The notes under the pieces were generated by a model. It did not search any database, was not told the origin of the DNA, and saw only the letters and a program-made list of their open reading frames with translations. Below are positions 31,825 to 40,165 of a stretch of DNA of 43,118 nucleotides, one piece after another. The stretch comes from an uncultured Oscillospiraceae bacterium (GTDB lineage: Bacteria > Bacillota > Clostridia > Oscillospirales > Ruminococcaceae). The stretch spans positions 1 through 43,118 of the forward strand of contig CAJTMU010000015.1 in assembly GCA_910577365.1 (NCBI GenBank), given 5' to 3'. Position 1 is the stretch's first letter. The number at the start of each line of letters is the position of its first letter. The position numbers and the translations under genes were made by a program.

Positions 31825-32634
31825 TTATATGTTCTGTGTGCTTGCGCTCCAATATTTTTTAATAGCGTTCCAATTTATCCTGCCGAAGCCGCCCGAATCC
31901 TCCCCAAACCACTCAAAGCAGCACGCGAGCCGCTTTCTGTCCTCCGCGAAATTCTCGGTGCAGTAATATTGCGTTAGGTGCCGTTTTTTTTCTTCGGGAA
32001 TAAACCGCAGCTTGCTTTCCGCTCCGCCCCATTTTATACGATCGTACTCGGTGAGCAGAAGCGAGGAGTGGGTATCGTACAAAACTCTCATAACCCTGTT
32101 GAGCTTGAAATAATCCCCGCGCAGCAGATATTTCGCGGACATGCCGAAATGGTACAGATACGTTCTTATAAGCCTGTCGGTATCATCGCCCCAAAACTCT
32201 CCGTGCGGGCAGTTCTCCGCCAGCGTGAGGACGCTGCCGTCCTTGTCAAAAATTATATCCCTTTCAGACAGGTCCGTATAATGTATCTTGCATATATAAT
32301 CGTCAATACGGTCTTTGCTTAGCAAGAAAACGTCAAACTGAAAAATTCGCCTGTCTTTTTCGAGCAGATAACCGTTATTTATGATGGAATCGCTGTTGAA
32401 ATCCTCCTCCCAGCAGAGAATCACCTCGTCGCACACGCCCGAAATAAGCCGTTTAAGGCTTTCTTCCGCATCTGCGAGGTCTTTGCCGCCGACAAGAAAA
32501 ACAACGTCAGCATCGGAATATTTATCGGTCAGTTCATGCGCGGCAGAGCCGAAATTCCAAGCGCCAAGAACCCAATCGGTTCTTCTCATGATATCAACAA
32601 AATCGTTTAAAATAACAAGAAGCTCTTTATCCAT
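31825..32634 (-). CDS. ANT(6)/AadE-like nucleotidyltransferase
   Basis: A 269-residue protein of the streptomycin adenylyltransferase (Adenyl_transf) type. The nucleotidyltransferase motif is complete: FGS (residues 28-30), ten residues, then D41-A-D43 in KYSDADVVFLV; the later FQFDVFLL and a helical C-terminal half match the family. Members adenylate aminoglycosides at position 6, but many Clostridia carry distant homologues without known resistance, so the substrate is uncertain. ATG 32634 is chosen because family similarity begins there; the frame is open 73 codons upstream, overlapping nth without similarity. The ribosome-binding site (GGGG) is weak, suggesting coupling to nth, which ends 31 nt upstream. 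Confidence 0.82.
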   Translation of the reverse strand: MDKELLVILNDFVDIMRRTDWVLGAWNFGSAAHELTDKYSDADVVFLVGGKDLADAEESLKRLISGVCDEVILCWEEDFNSDSIINNGYLLEKDRRIFQFDVFLLSKDRIDDYICKIHYTDLSERDIIFDKDGSVLTLAENCPHGEFWGDDTDRLIRTYLYHFGMSAKYLLRGDYFKLNRVMRVLYDTHSSLLLTEYDRIKWGGAESKLRFIPEEKKRHLTQYYCTENFAEDRKRLACCFEWFGEDSGGFGRINWNAIKKYWSASTQNI

Positions 32635-32665
32635 ACTGCCCCGTTTTCCCTTTCCGTGTTTTGCA

Positions 32666-33304
32666 TTAACCGTCAATCCGCGATTTGCAGACGTTCCGCA
32701 GAATGCACGCGCCGCATTTCGGGCTTCTTGCCACGCAAACCCCGCGCCCGTGCCACACCAGTCTGTGGCAAAGCATAAGCCCCTCGTCGGCGGGAATGCA
32801 GGCGCGCAGTTGCTTCTCCACCTTTGCCGCGTCCTTTGTGTCGGACAGTCCAAGAAGATTGGTTATTCTTATAACATGGGTATCGCACACCATGGCGGGC
32901 TTTCCGTAAAGATCGCCCACGATAAGATTGGCGGTTTTTCTGCCCACCCCGGGGAGCTTGGTAAGCTCCTCTATACTGTCGGGCACGGTACTGCCGTAAT
33001 CGTCGCGAAGCATAACGCACATAGCGACGATATCCCGCGCTTTGGTCTTGAAAAGCCCGCAGGATTGTATGTATTTTTCAACTTCGGACATCTCGGCATC
33101 GGCAAACGCCTCTATCGTCGGGAATTTTTCAAACAGCGCGGGCGTTACCATATTTACACGCTTGTCCGTGCACTGCGCGGAAAGCCGTGTGGCTATAAGA
33201 AGCTCGTGGGGCTTTTCGTAGGTGAGCGCGCACTTTACTGCGGGGTACTCCTCTTTAAGCAGCGTGATGATTTCCGCCGCGAGCTTTTTCTTATTTATTC
33301 TCAT
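32666..33304 (-). CDS. nth: Endonuclease III
   Basis: A DNA glycosylase/AP lyase removing oxidised pyrimidines in base-excision repair. The 212-residue protein has the helix-hairpin-helix LPGVGRKTANLIV with the catalytic Lys, the catalytic Asp in VCDTHVIR, and the C-terminal [4Fe-4S] loop C-x6-C-x2-C-x5-C (CVARSPKCGACILRNVC). Length is typical. Its ATG overlaps the stop of corC by 4 nt (ATGA), indicating translational coupling. Confidence 0.97.
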   Translation of the reverse strand: MRINKKKLAAEIITLLKEEYPAVKCALTYEKPHELLIATRLSAQCTDKRVNMVTPALFEKFPTIEAFADAEMSEVEKYIQSCGLFKTKARDIVAMCVMLRDDYGSTVPDSIEELTKLPGVGRKTANLIVGDLYGKPAMVCDTHVIRITNLLGLSDTKDAAKVEKQLRACIPADEGLMLCHRLVWHGRGVCVARSPKCGACILRNVCKSRIDG

Positions 33305-34281
33305 TCCTCACTGTTCCTGCCTTCCGTTTCCGTTTCGGATTTTTCAGGGGCTTTCATTACCCGAAGCTTTGTTATCATTCTGTCCTCCACATGCAGCACA
33401 ACCAGCCGCACGCCCTCATAATCCACCATTGGCGGTATCATTTCATCTCCCTCGGGTATATATCCAAGCTTATCAGTAACAAGTCCCGCTATGGTTTCAT
33501 ATTCGTGTTCTTCGGGGAGGTCTACTCCGAAAAGCTCCAGCACATCCTCGGGGTCGGCTTCGCCCGTTACCTCATACTCACCCCCGCCGATATCGGTTAT
33601 CTCGCTCTGCTCCGAATCGTATTCGTCCTGAATATTGCCCATTACCGCCTCGATGATATCCTCCAGCGTTACAATGCCCGCCGTTCCGCCGTACTCGTCG
33701 ACTACCACCGCCATGCCGCTTTTCATTGCGGTAAGTGAGCGGAACGTGTCAGAGCAGGGGCATGCCTCGGGTACAAACGTAACGTCCCGCAGGAAATTCT
33801 TCAGCCTGAAGTCGGACAAATCCTTTTTGCCTATAAGGCAAAGCAGGTCCTTTACAATAATTAACCCGACAATTTTATCAATACTTTCTTCGTATACGGG
33901 TATCCTTGAAAAGCCCATATCAAGCGCCAGATATATCAGGTCATCCAGCGCCGTTGAGTTCAGCTCCACTCCGACGATAGAGGTTCTGTGGGTCATTACG
34001 TCGCCCGCGTTAAGGCTTCCGAACGCGAAGATGTTGTTTATCATCTGCGCGGAATCTTCCTCTATTGTGTCATCGTCGGGAGCTTTCGCAAGCGCGTCCA
34101 CCATGCCGAGAAGCTGATCCTCGGTGATAAGCATATAGCTGTTTCCAAGCGCCTTTCTCAGCAGCGCTGTAAGCCCGCGGTTAAGCACGGAAAGCGGCGC
34201 CAGCAGCACCCGCAGAACGGGGCGCCGTTCGGGCGCCTCATTTTTCTGTTCGTTTGTACTTCGTGAATTATCGGTGTCCAT
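33301..34281 (-). CDS. CorC/HlyC-type CBS-domain protein lacking DUF21
   Basis: A 326-residue protein with a CBS pair (about 75-210; VMTHRTSIVGVE, FSRIPVYEE, MAVVVDEYGGTAGIVTLEDIIE) and the C-terminal CorC_HlyC (transporter-associated) domain (about 230-310; EYEVTGEADPEDVLELFG). The N-terminus contains only the segment that normally follows the DUF21 membrane domain (PLSVLNRGLTALLRK, ITEDQLLGMV), so the protein is soluble or peripheral, like E. coli CorC rather than full CNNM-type Mg2+ exporters. The start at 34281 is real: AAGGAG lies 7 nt upstream and a repeat element occupies the 5' UTR. It overlaps nth by 4 nt. Confidence 0.88.
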   Translation of the reverse strand: MDTDNSRSTNEQKNEAPERRPVLRVLLAPLSVLNRGLTALLRKALGNSYMLITEDQLLGMVDALAKAPDDDTIEEDSAQMINNIFAFGSLNAGDVMTHRTSIVGVELNSTALDDLIYLALDMGFSRIPVYEESIDKIVGLIIVKDLLCLIGKKDLSDFRLKNFLRDVTFVPEACPCSDTFRSLTAMKSGMAVVVDEYGGTAGIVTLEDIIEAVMGNIQDEYDSEQSEITDIGGGEYEVTGEADPEDVLELFGVDLPEEHEYETIAGLVTDKLGYIPEGDEMIPPMVDYEGVRLVVLHVEDRMITKLRVMKAPEKSETETEGRNSEE

Positions 34282-34293
34282 ATATTCTCCTTA

Positions 34294-34391
34294 TTTAAAA
34301 GAATTTTTTGCGACCCGACCGTTTAAGCGCAGCGAAGCGGATCTTAAACAGTTTCCCGCAAACAATTCTCCTGTGTGGGCGGGCAGTTGAC
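34294..34391 (-). repeat. 5'-UTR inverted-repeat element, copy 4
   Basis: Read on the minus strand: start CAACTGCCCGCCCACACAGG, then AGAATTGTTTGCGGG, inner stem ACTGTTTAAG (complement of 34343-34352) pairing with CTTAAACGGT (complement of 34318-34327), a loop with CCGCTTCGCTGCG, and the end GTCGCAAAAAATTCTTTTAAA, the inverted copy of the start. It ends 5 nt before the AAGGAG of the CorC-like gene. Confidence 0.65.
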
Positions 34392-34420
34392 AATAGCTTT
34401 TACCGACTTTAAACTGCTTA

Positions 34421-34700
34421 TCAGCTGTGTGGTTTTGCAGTGGATCGGCAAAATGCCATATTCCCGTATTTTTTTGTGTCCCGAAGCAGAATGAGCCTCA
34501 TATATTCCTCTGATGAAGTAAAGTCAAAGGTTTCATAAAGCGGCTTGCCCATATCCGCTGCGTCAAGACCGACATAAGTGACTCCGCGCCTGTTTTGGTG
34601 TAATATTTAGTAAACGAACCGAAGCCGCAGCCCATATCAAGTATCCTTATAATGTTTAATAAAAGAAATCTTTTTTTACCCGTATATTCAGAGCTGCTTT
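34421..34700 (-). pseudogene. Chimeric remnant: methyltransferase motif I joined to a GNAT C-terminus
   Basis: On the minus strand one frame reads IRILDMGCGFGSFTKYY (methyltransferase motif I) and breaks near 34585. From about 34582 a second frame reads VTYVGLDAADMGKPLYETFD followed by FTSSEEYMRLIL, the C-terminal signature of GNAT acetyltransferases, ending at 34421. Neither fragment is a functional protein. The join suggests a deletion that fused two neighbouring genes, or successive decay. The first frame begins within the end of tatD; no ribosome-binding site is convincing. Confidence 0.6.
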
Positions 34701-34729
34701 GGGAATTTTCGTAATTGCGGTTGGTGTTG

Positions 34730-35521
34730 TCACACTTGTTGACTGTCATCTCGCCACTCCGCCAATAGCCCGAACAGCCGTTCTCCGTTAAGCCGCGCCG
34801 TTTCCGTCATTTCCTCCGCGCTCACGCCCTTTATCTCCGCCATTTTCGCCGCGGTGCGCGCTATCATGCCGCTATGACTCTTTTGACCACGAAACGGCTC
34901 AGGTGCCATATAGGGGCAGTCGGTTTCAAGCAGCAGCCTGTCCAACGGTACGGCTTCGCAGGCGGCGACCGTTTTTTTCGCGTTTTTAAAGGTCAGCACT
35001 CCTGTAAAGCCGATATACAGCCCGAGCGCCACAGCCTCGCGGGCGGTCTCGGCGCTGCCGGAAAAGCAGTGCAGCACCCCTCGCGGCTTGTACTCCCGCA
35101 GAAGCCGCATGGTATCATCGCATGCGTCACGCGAATGGATTATCACCGCCATATCCAGCCTTTTCGCCATTATAAGCTGCCGCTCGAATATTTCACGCTG
35201 AAGCTCGCGCGGCGGCTCGGGGTAGTGGTAATCGAGACCTATCTCGCCCAACGCGCATACCTGCTCGTTTCTCAGCATTTCCTCCAGCTGCTTCTCCCAG
35301 TCCGCGGGAAGCTTAGCAGCATGCTCGGGGTGGATACCCGCCGCCGCCTTTATATACCCGTATCTTTCGGCAAGAGCTATCTCCTCTCGGCTGCTCTCCA
35401 GATTGCAGCCAACCGCCAAAACTCGCTCCACACCCATTTGCGGCAGCTCGGCGAGCAGCCCGTCAAGCTCTTCGCCGAAATCGTCTTTCAAATAGTGGGC
35501 GTGAGTATCAAATATCCCCAT
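34730..35521 (-). CDS. tatD: TatD-family metal-dependent DNase
   Basis: A cytoplasmic metal-dependent hydrolase of the TatD/YcfH type (263 aa), with 3'-5' nuclease activity in characterised members. Metal-site motifs are all present: DTHAHY (residues 5-10), GEIGLDYHYP, VIHSRDA, LHCFSGS and LLETDCPYMAPEP. GGAGAG precedes ATG 35521 by about 6 nt. metG-tatD order is conserved in Firmicutes; here an unknown gene (35829-36473) and a repeat element separate them. The 3' end overlaps the pseudogene region. Confidence 0.95.
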   Translation of the reverse strand: MGIFDTHAHYLKDDFGEELDGLLAELPQMGVERVLAVGCNLESSREEIALAERYGYIKAAAGIHPEHAAKLPADWEKQLEEMLRNEQVCALGEIGLDYHYPEPPRELQREIFERQLIMAKRLDMAVIIHSRDACDDTMRLLREYKPRGVLHCFSGSAETAREAVALGLYIGFTGVLTFKNAKKTVAACEAVPLDRLLLETDCPYMAPEPFRGQKSHSGMIARTAAKMAEIKGVSAEEMTETARLNGERLFGLLAEWRDDSQQV

Positions 35522-35555
35522 TTTGCTCTCCTGATATAAATTTGAATTTGCCGGA

Positions 35556-35668
35556 TTAAAAGAATCTTCCTAACAACTCAGTTTCGATCCTATCCAAAAC
35601 TGCGTTATTACACGATTGTTGTGCAAAACTTACGGCTTGCGGAAAATTCCTGCGTGGGCGGTCAGTTA
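35556..35668 (-). repeat. 5'-UTR inverted-repeat element, copy 5
   Basis: Read on the minus strand: AACTGACCGCCCACGCAGG, then AATTTTCCGCAAGCCGTAAG and TTTTGCACAACAATCG, ending in GAAGATTCTTTTAA. The start matches copies 4 and 6, the middle matches copy 3 almost base for base, and the end matches copy 4. It lies in the leader of tatD, about 20 nt before the ribosome-binding site. The inner stem is less perfect than in other copies. Confidence 0.6.
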
Positions 35669-35828
35669 ATGTTTTTCTTTCAGAGCCTTTTATCTCTCGG
35701 TTTTTGTGCGGCTCTTTTAGTGGGTTTGCAAGCACGACTTGAGCATTTATATTGTTTTTACGCAAAACCTTGCCTTACTTCTCGGTTTTGGTGTTGCTAT
35801 TTGCTTCACCGCTGCGCACCGCATAATT

Positions 35829-36473
35829 TTACTGCGGCTGCTTCATATAGCTGTTAAGAATAATTTCCCTTGTTTCATACGCTTCAAGCGGCAAACGACC
35901 GCGTCCGCCGAAAAGCTCTTCGGTGGATTTAAATGCCGCGTTGAAAGCGCGGGAGATAACCTCGTCCTTGTTTTCACCCTCGACCACAACTTGCTCGAAA
36001 AAAGTTTTCAGCCGCTCGGCGGTGGGCACAGGCTGCCAGTATTCCGCGCTGTTTTCGTCCGCAGCAGTGTTTCCATACAGACTGCGTATCTGCGTGAGAA
36101 GCTGCTCAGCGTAAAGCTGCGCACCAATACTGGGCACATTCCCCGAAAGAACCTCCCCTTGCTTTACGAACATCGCGCGGATAATATGCTGCACTCCCTC
36201 CGTCATAAGCTCCGAGCGGTTTTTCCCGCCGTTCTCGTTAATTTTGTCAAGGGTGTTCTCGCTGTCCTCCCGCTGAAGCAGATTATTGTCCGACGCCTGC
36301 TTCTGCGCGGAACGCTTGGTGTAAGCGGGCGTAAAAGCCGCCTGCGATTTTATAAAGCTGTCAGTATGCTCCGAAGCCATTGTGGAGCTTTTGGTTTCCG
36401 TACGCTGTTCCGACGAGCGCGTCAGATTTGTCTGATTAACCGCGGGCAGATCCGCTATCCGTCCTATATCCAT
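35829..36473 (-). CDS. Hypothetical protein, disordered N-terminus
   Basis: A 214-residue soluble protein without signal or membrane segment. Residues 1-90 are polar and probably disordered (rich in Ser, Thr, Gln and Asn; SSEQRTETKSSTMASEH). The C-terminal half (about 90-205) is helical, with IIRAMFVKQGEVL, AQLYAEQLLTQIRSLYG and ERLKTFFEQVVVEGENKDEVI. This pattern is seen in uncharacterised proteins associated with flagella or surface appendages in other bacteria, but I recognise no family and claim no function. The start is well supported by GGGGGG 7 nt upstream. It lies between metG and tatD on the same strand, 107 nt after metG. Confidence 0.65.
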   Translation of the reverse strand: MDIGRIADLPAVNQTNLTRSSEQRTETKSSTMASEHTDSFIKSQAAFTPAYTKRSAQKQASDNNLLQREDSENTLDKINENGGKNRSELMTEGVQHIIRAMFVKQGEVLSGNVPSIGAQLYAEQLLTQIRSLYGNTAADENSAEYWQPVPTAERLKTFFEQVVVEGENKDEVISRAFNAAFKSTEELFGGRGRLPLEAYETREIILNSYMKQPQ

Positions 36474-36580
36474 ATTATACCCCCCATGTCCGTTGAAAGT
36501 GTAAGGCTGCGGTTACAAAATCGGTTTTACTTAAGCATTCTGTTTTCATTCAGCCTTTCACACATTCGCACCGCCCGTTA

Positions 36581-38530
36581 CTATCGAATAGTGCTTCCGT
36601 TCGGCGTGTCCTTATCCAGAAACAGCACCCTTACGTCATTTTCTCCCGCGTCACAGGCGAGTATCATACCCTCGCTGGTTTCACCGCAAAGCTTTGCCGG
36701 CGCGAGATTTGCCACAAATACAATTTTCTTTCCTACAAGCTCCTCTGGTGTGTACCAAGGCGCTATTCCCGATACTATCTGTCTGCCGCCGCGTCCGTCG
36801 TCCACAGTGAGTTTAAGCAGCTTTTTTGCCTTTTTTATCTTCTCACAGGCGGTTATCTCGCCGCTGCGCAGTTTTACTTCAGCGAACTGGTCTATTGTAA
36901 TGGTATTTGCCTTGTCAAGATCCTCGTCCTCACGGATATCCGGCTTCTTGTCAACCAGTGTGTTTATCTCTTCAATTTCTTTATCAAGGTCTATCCTTGG
37001 GAAAAGCACCGGACCTTTCTTGACCGTAACATTTTCGGAAAGTACTCCAAACGTTCCGAGTGTTTCGTATTTTACGTCGTTCTCTTCCGCTCCTATCTGC
37101 TCCCACACCTTGGGCATGGTCTGCGGCATAAATGGGCAGAGCAGAGCAGAACAAATGCGGATAGTCTCCAGCAAATTATACAGCACTGCCGCAAGCCGCG
37201 GCTTTTTGCTCTCGTCCTTGGCGAGTATCCACGGAGTGGTCTCGTCGATATATTTGTTAGCGCGGGAAATTACCTTGAAGATTTCCGCCAGCGCAAGCGA
37301 GAGCTGCGCCTCATCTATATACCCCGCAACCTTTTCAAGCAGCGCGGTTGCCATGCTTTTAAGCTCGCTGTCAAGCGGGTCGGAAGTTTTTTCCGAGGGC
37401 AGTGTGCCGCCGAAGAACTGCTCTGCCATGGAAACGGTTCTTGAAACAAGATTTCCCAAGTCGTTCGCAAGGTCGGTGTTTATCCTGCCTATCATTATCT
37501 CGTTGGAAAAATTGCTGTCGCTTCCGTAGGGCATATCGCGCAGTATCTGATAGCGCACTGCGTCTACCCCATATCGCTCACCAAGAATGAACGGGTCAAC
37601 GACATTGCCAAGAGATTTAGCCATCTTCGCGCCGTTGAAATTTATCCAGCCGTGCCCGTAAAGCCTCTTGGGCACGGGAATATCCAGCATCATCAGTACG
37701 GCGGGCCAGACTATCGAATGGAAGCGCACTATCTCCTTGGCGGTCATATGGAGATTGGCGGGCCAGAATTTGTCAAAATCGTTGTAGGTATTATTGCCGT
37801 AACCCAGCGCGCTTATATAGTTCAGCAGCGCGTCCAGCCACACGTAAACGGTGTGGTCGGGGTCGAACGGAAACGGTATGCCCCACTTCACGCTTGTCCG
37901 TGAGATACAAAGATCCTCCAATCCGTCCTTTACAAAGTTGTTTATCATCTCATTTACGCGGGTCTCAGGGCGCAGATAATCGGTGTTTTTAAGAAGGTCG
38001 ATTATTCTGTCGGTAAAGTCTGACAGCTTAAGAAAGTAAGCATCTTCCTTGCTGTCAATAACTTCTCTGCCGCAGTCAGGGCACTTTCCGTCCACAAGCT
38101 GCTTTTCCGTCCAGAAGCTTTCGCAGGGCACACAGTATTTTCCCACATAATTGCCCTTGTAAATAAAGCCCTTGTCGTGCAGCTTTGTCAGTATATTCTG
38201 CACGGTCTCGATATGATACTGGTCGGTGGTGCGCACATATCGGTCGTAGCTTATATTCATAAAGCTCCACAGCTTTTTGAATTTTTCAACAAGCCCGTCT
38301 ACAAAATCCTGCGGGGACATACCCGCTTTTTCGGCATTCTGCTGTATTTTGGCGCCATGCTCGTCCGTGCCCGTAAGGAACATTACATCGCAGCCCTGCA
38401 TTCTCTTGAAGCGGGCGATGGTGTCGCACGCCACGGTGGTGTAGCAATGTCCGACGTGCGGATTTCCGGAGGGATAGTAGATGGGGGTGGTTATATAATA
38501 TTTCCCCTTGACGCAATTTTCGTTACTCAT
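36581..38530 (-). CDS. metG: Methionyl-tRNA synthetase
   Basis: Charges tRNA-Met. The 649-residue protein has the HIGH-type motif (HVGH in YYPSGNPHVGHCY), the zinc knuckle CVPCESFW...CPDCGRE, the KMSKS-type motif KMAKS in GAKMAKSLGN, the anticodon-binding helical domain, and a C-terminal Trbp111/EMAP-like tRNA-binding domain (about 540-649; VKLRSGEITACEKIKKAKKL). Length and order are as in Firmicutes MetG. AGAGGT lies about 10 nt before ATG 38530. The leader is only about 75 nt from the predicted start site, with no T-box. Confidence 0.98.
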   Translation of the reverse strand: MSNENCVKGKYYITTPIYYPSGNPHVGHCYTTVACDTIARFKRMQGCDVMFLTGTDEHGAKIQQNAEKAGMSPQDFVDGLVEKFKKLWSFMNISYDRYVRTTDQYHIETVQNILTKLHDKGFIYKGNYVGKYCVPCESFWTEKQLVDGKCPDCGREVIDSKEDAYFLKLSDFTDRIIDLLKNTDYLRPETRVNEMINNFVKDGLEDLCISRTSVKWGIPFPFDPDHTVYVWLDALLNYISALGYGNNTYNDFDKFWPANLHMTAKEIVRFHSIVWPAVLMMLDIPVPKRLYGHGWINFNGAKMAKSLGNVVDPFILGERYGVDAVRYQILRDMPYGSDSNFSNEIMIGRINTDLANDLGNLVSRTVSMAEQFFGGTLPSEKTSDPLDSELKSMATALLEKVAGYIDEAQLSLALAEIFKVISRANKYIDETTPWILAKDESKKPRLAAVLYNLLETIRICSALLCPFMPQTMPKVWEQIGAEENDVKYETLGTFGVLSENVTVKKGPVLFPRIDLDKEIEEINTLVDKKPDIREDEDLDKANTITIDQFAEVKLRSGEITACEKIKKAKKLLKLTVDDGRGGRQIVSGIAPWYTPEELVGKKIVFVANLAPAKLCGETSEGMILACDAGENDVRVLFLDKDTPNGSTIR

Positions 38531-38610
38531 AGTTATTTTTACCTCTTTTTCTACAATTTAATATATTTTTGAGGCTGAAACTGCCAAATAAAATATACTT
38601 ACTCATTGTT

Positions 38611-38639
38611 ATTATATATCTTTTCCAACAATTTTTCAA
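38611..38639 (-). promoter_or_regulatory. Promoter of metG
   Basis: Minus strand TTGAAA (38634-38639), a 17-nt spacer and TATAAT (38611-38616). It is divergent from the regulator promoter at 38688-38716, with 48 bp between the -35 boxes. Confidence 0.8.
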
Positions 38640-38687
38640 GTAGAGAGAAAAAAATCAAGAAAGTTTTACATATTACATAAAAAAGAC

Positions 38688-38716
38688 TTGATTTTTTTTA
38701 CGTTTTTTAGTACAAT
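38688..38716 (+). promoter_or_regulatory. Promoter of the PucR/CdaR-type regulator
   Basis: TTGATT (38688-38693), a 17-nt spacer and TACAAT (38711-38716). The leader of about 165 nt has CTGCGT...ACGCAG and GCCGC-TGC-GGC pairings and no open frame. Confidence 0.7.
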
Positions 38717-38887
38717 ATAGATGGTATCATTTTTTGCGCGAGCCGGAGCTGTATCCTTACATAAATGAAAAGCTCTGTTTCTGCGTCATATGACTTAAAA
38801 AACGCAGGGTGAGGCGTTATCGCAAAGCCGCTGCGGCATTGGCGGTTATGCGGTGCTGCTTTAAAATTGGGAAAAGAGGTAAAAATA

Positions 38888-39973
38888 ATGTCAAACAGGC
38901 TTTTTCAAGGGATCGTTCATCAGATGAAGGACGCTGTGAACAGAGTTATCGGAGTGATTGACGAAAACGGAACTATCATAGCTTGCAGCGATCTTACACG
39001 GGTAGGGGGCGGCAACGACTTCTTCTCGATAGAGCTTGGGGATTCGCATGAGGTTTTTATACGCGACGGATACACATATAAGCCCTTCGGAGTTCATGTA
39101 AAGCCGGATTATGCGGTTTTTGTGGAGGGGACGGACGAGCCTGCCGCAAAATACGCGGGTATAATCGCCATATCGCTCTCCGGTATAAAGCAGTACTACG
39201 ATGAGAAATATGACCGCAACAATTTTGTTAAAAATATAATTCTTGACAATGTTCTGCCCGGTGATATTACCCTTAAGGCGCGCGAGCTGCATTTCAATGC
39301 CGACATAAGCCGCGTTGTGTTCCTTATCAGCGTTATTGCCGCCAACGACGTTTCGGCATATGACGTTGTGCAGAATCTTTTCCCTGACAAAAACAAGGAT
39401 TTTGTTTTCAATATCACCGAGAATGATATTGTTCTGGTCAAGGAAGTCAAGAGCAACATGGACGTGAATGACCTTGAAAAACTGGCGCGTTCCATTTCCG
39501 ACACGCTTTCCAGCGAGTTTTTCACCAAGGTGAACGTTGGAATAGGTACACCCGTTATGGGCGTAAAGGACCTCGCGCGTTCGTTCAAGGAGGCGCAGAC
39601 GGCTCTTGAGGTTGGAAAGGTGTTTGATACCGACAAGAATATTGTAAGCTACGATAATCTTGGCATCGCGCGTCTGATTTATCATCTTCCCACGACGCTT
39701 TGCGAAACGTTTCTGAAAGAGGTTTTTAAGAAGAATTCCATAGAATCTCTCGACCATGAAACGCTGTTTACGATACAGAAATTTTTCGAGAACAGCCTGA
39801 ATGTTTCGGAAACGTCGAGAAAGCTGTTTGTGCACCGCAACACGCTTGTTTATCGCCTTGACAAGATAAAGAAGCTGACAGGGTTGGATCTGCGGGAATT
39901 TGACCATGCCATAATATTTAAAATAGCGCTTATGGTCAAAAAATACCTTGCCGCAAACCCGACAAAGTTCTGA
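38888..39973 (+). CDS. PucR/CdaR-type transcriptional regulator
   Basis: A 361-residue cytoplasmic regulator. The N-terminal ~130 residues resemble a sugar-diacid-sensing (GAF-like) input domain (VIGVIDENGTIIACSDLTR); the middle is a GGDEF-like linker domain (FFTKVNVGIGTPVMGVKDL); the C-terminus is the PucR helix-turn-helix (about 290-355; LFHTIQKFFEN-type helix, LNVSETSRKLFVHRNTLVYRLDKI). CdaR-type proteins activate carboxylic-acid or sugar-acid genes, but no such genes are here, and its target is unknown. ATG 38888 is preferred (AGAGGT 7 nt upstream) over a TTG seven codons earlier. It is monocistronic with its own terminator. Confidence 0.87.
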   Translation: MSNRLFQGIVHQMKDAVNRVIGVIDENGTIIACSDLTRVGGGNDFFSIELGDSHEVFIRDGYTYKPFGVHVKPDYAVFVEGTDEPAAKYAGIIAISLSGIKQYYDEKYDRNNFVKNIILDNVLPGDITLKARELHFNADISRVVFLISVIAANDVSAYDVVQNLFPDKNKDFVFNITENDIVLVKEVKSNMDVNDLEKLARSISDTLSSEFFTKVNVGIGTPVMGVKDLARSFKEAQTALEVGKVFDTDKNIVSYDNLGIARLIYHLPTTLCETFLKEVFKKNSIESLDHETLFTIQKFFENSLNVSETSRKLFVHRNTLVYRLDKIKKLTGLDLREFDHAIIFKIALMVKKYLAANPTKF

Positions 39974-40010
39974 TTCGTCGGAGTTTCGGTTTGTGATAAA
40001 AATTGAAAAT

Positions 40011-40045
40011 AAAGCTGTTCCGATTTGCTTCGGGACAGCTTTTGA
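40011..40045 (+). terminator. Terminator of the PucR/CdaR-type gene
   Basis: AAAGCTGTTCCGA (40011-40023) pairs with TCGGGACAGCTTT (40030-40042), with one U-G pair. The T-run after the stem is short (TTT, then GAATG). Confidence 0.75.
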
Positions 40046-40165
40046 ATGTATTTATACCGTGAAACGGGCAGAGAATATATGAAGAAATGGTCTTTCTGTC
40101 GAGGAGCGCTGTCTCATTAGTAAACGCAATGATTGAGCAGTCGGAATAGCTGAAAGCCGAAGTCA

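Noticed and set aside
36490..36575. Terminator of metG from AGGCTG...CAGCCT pairing.
   Set aside because: The loop is over 40 nt and no T-run follows, so I could not support a terminator call.
35739..37529. 596-codon plus-strand open frame opposite the unknown gene and metG.
   Set aside because: The product is Ser/Phe-rich low-complexity sequence produced by the complementary strand of real codons; metG and its motifs lie on the other strand.
38531..38610. T-box leader before metG.
   Set aside because: The leader from the predicted start is only about 75 nt and has neither a T-box sequence nor an anti-terminator/terminator pair.
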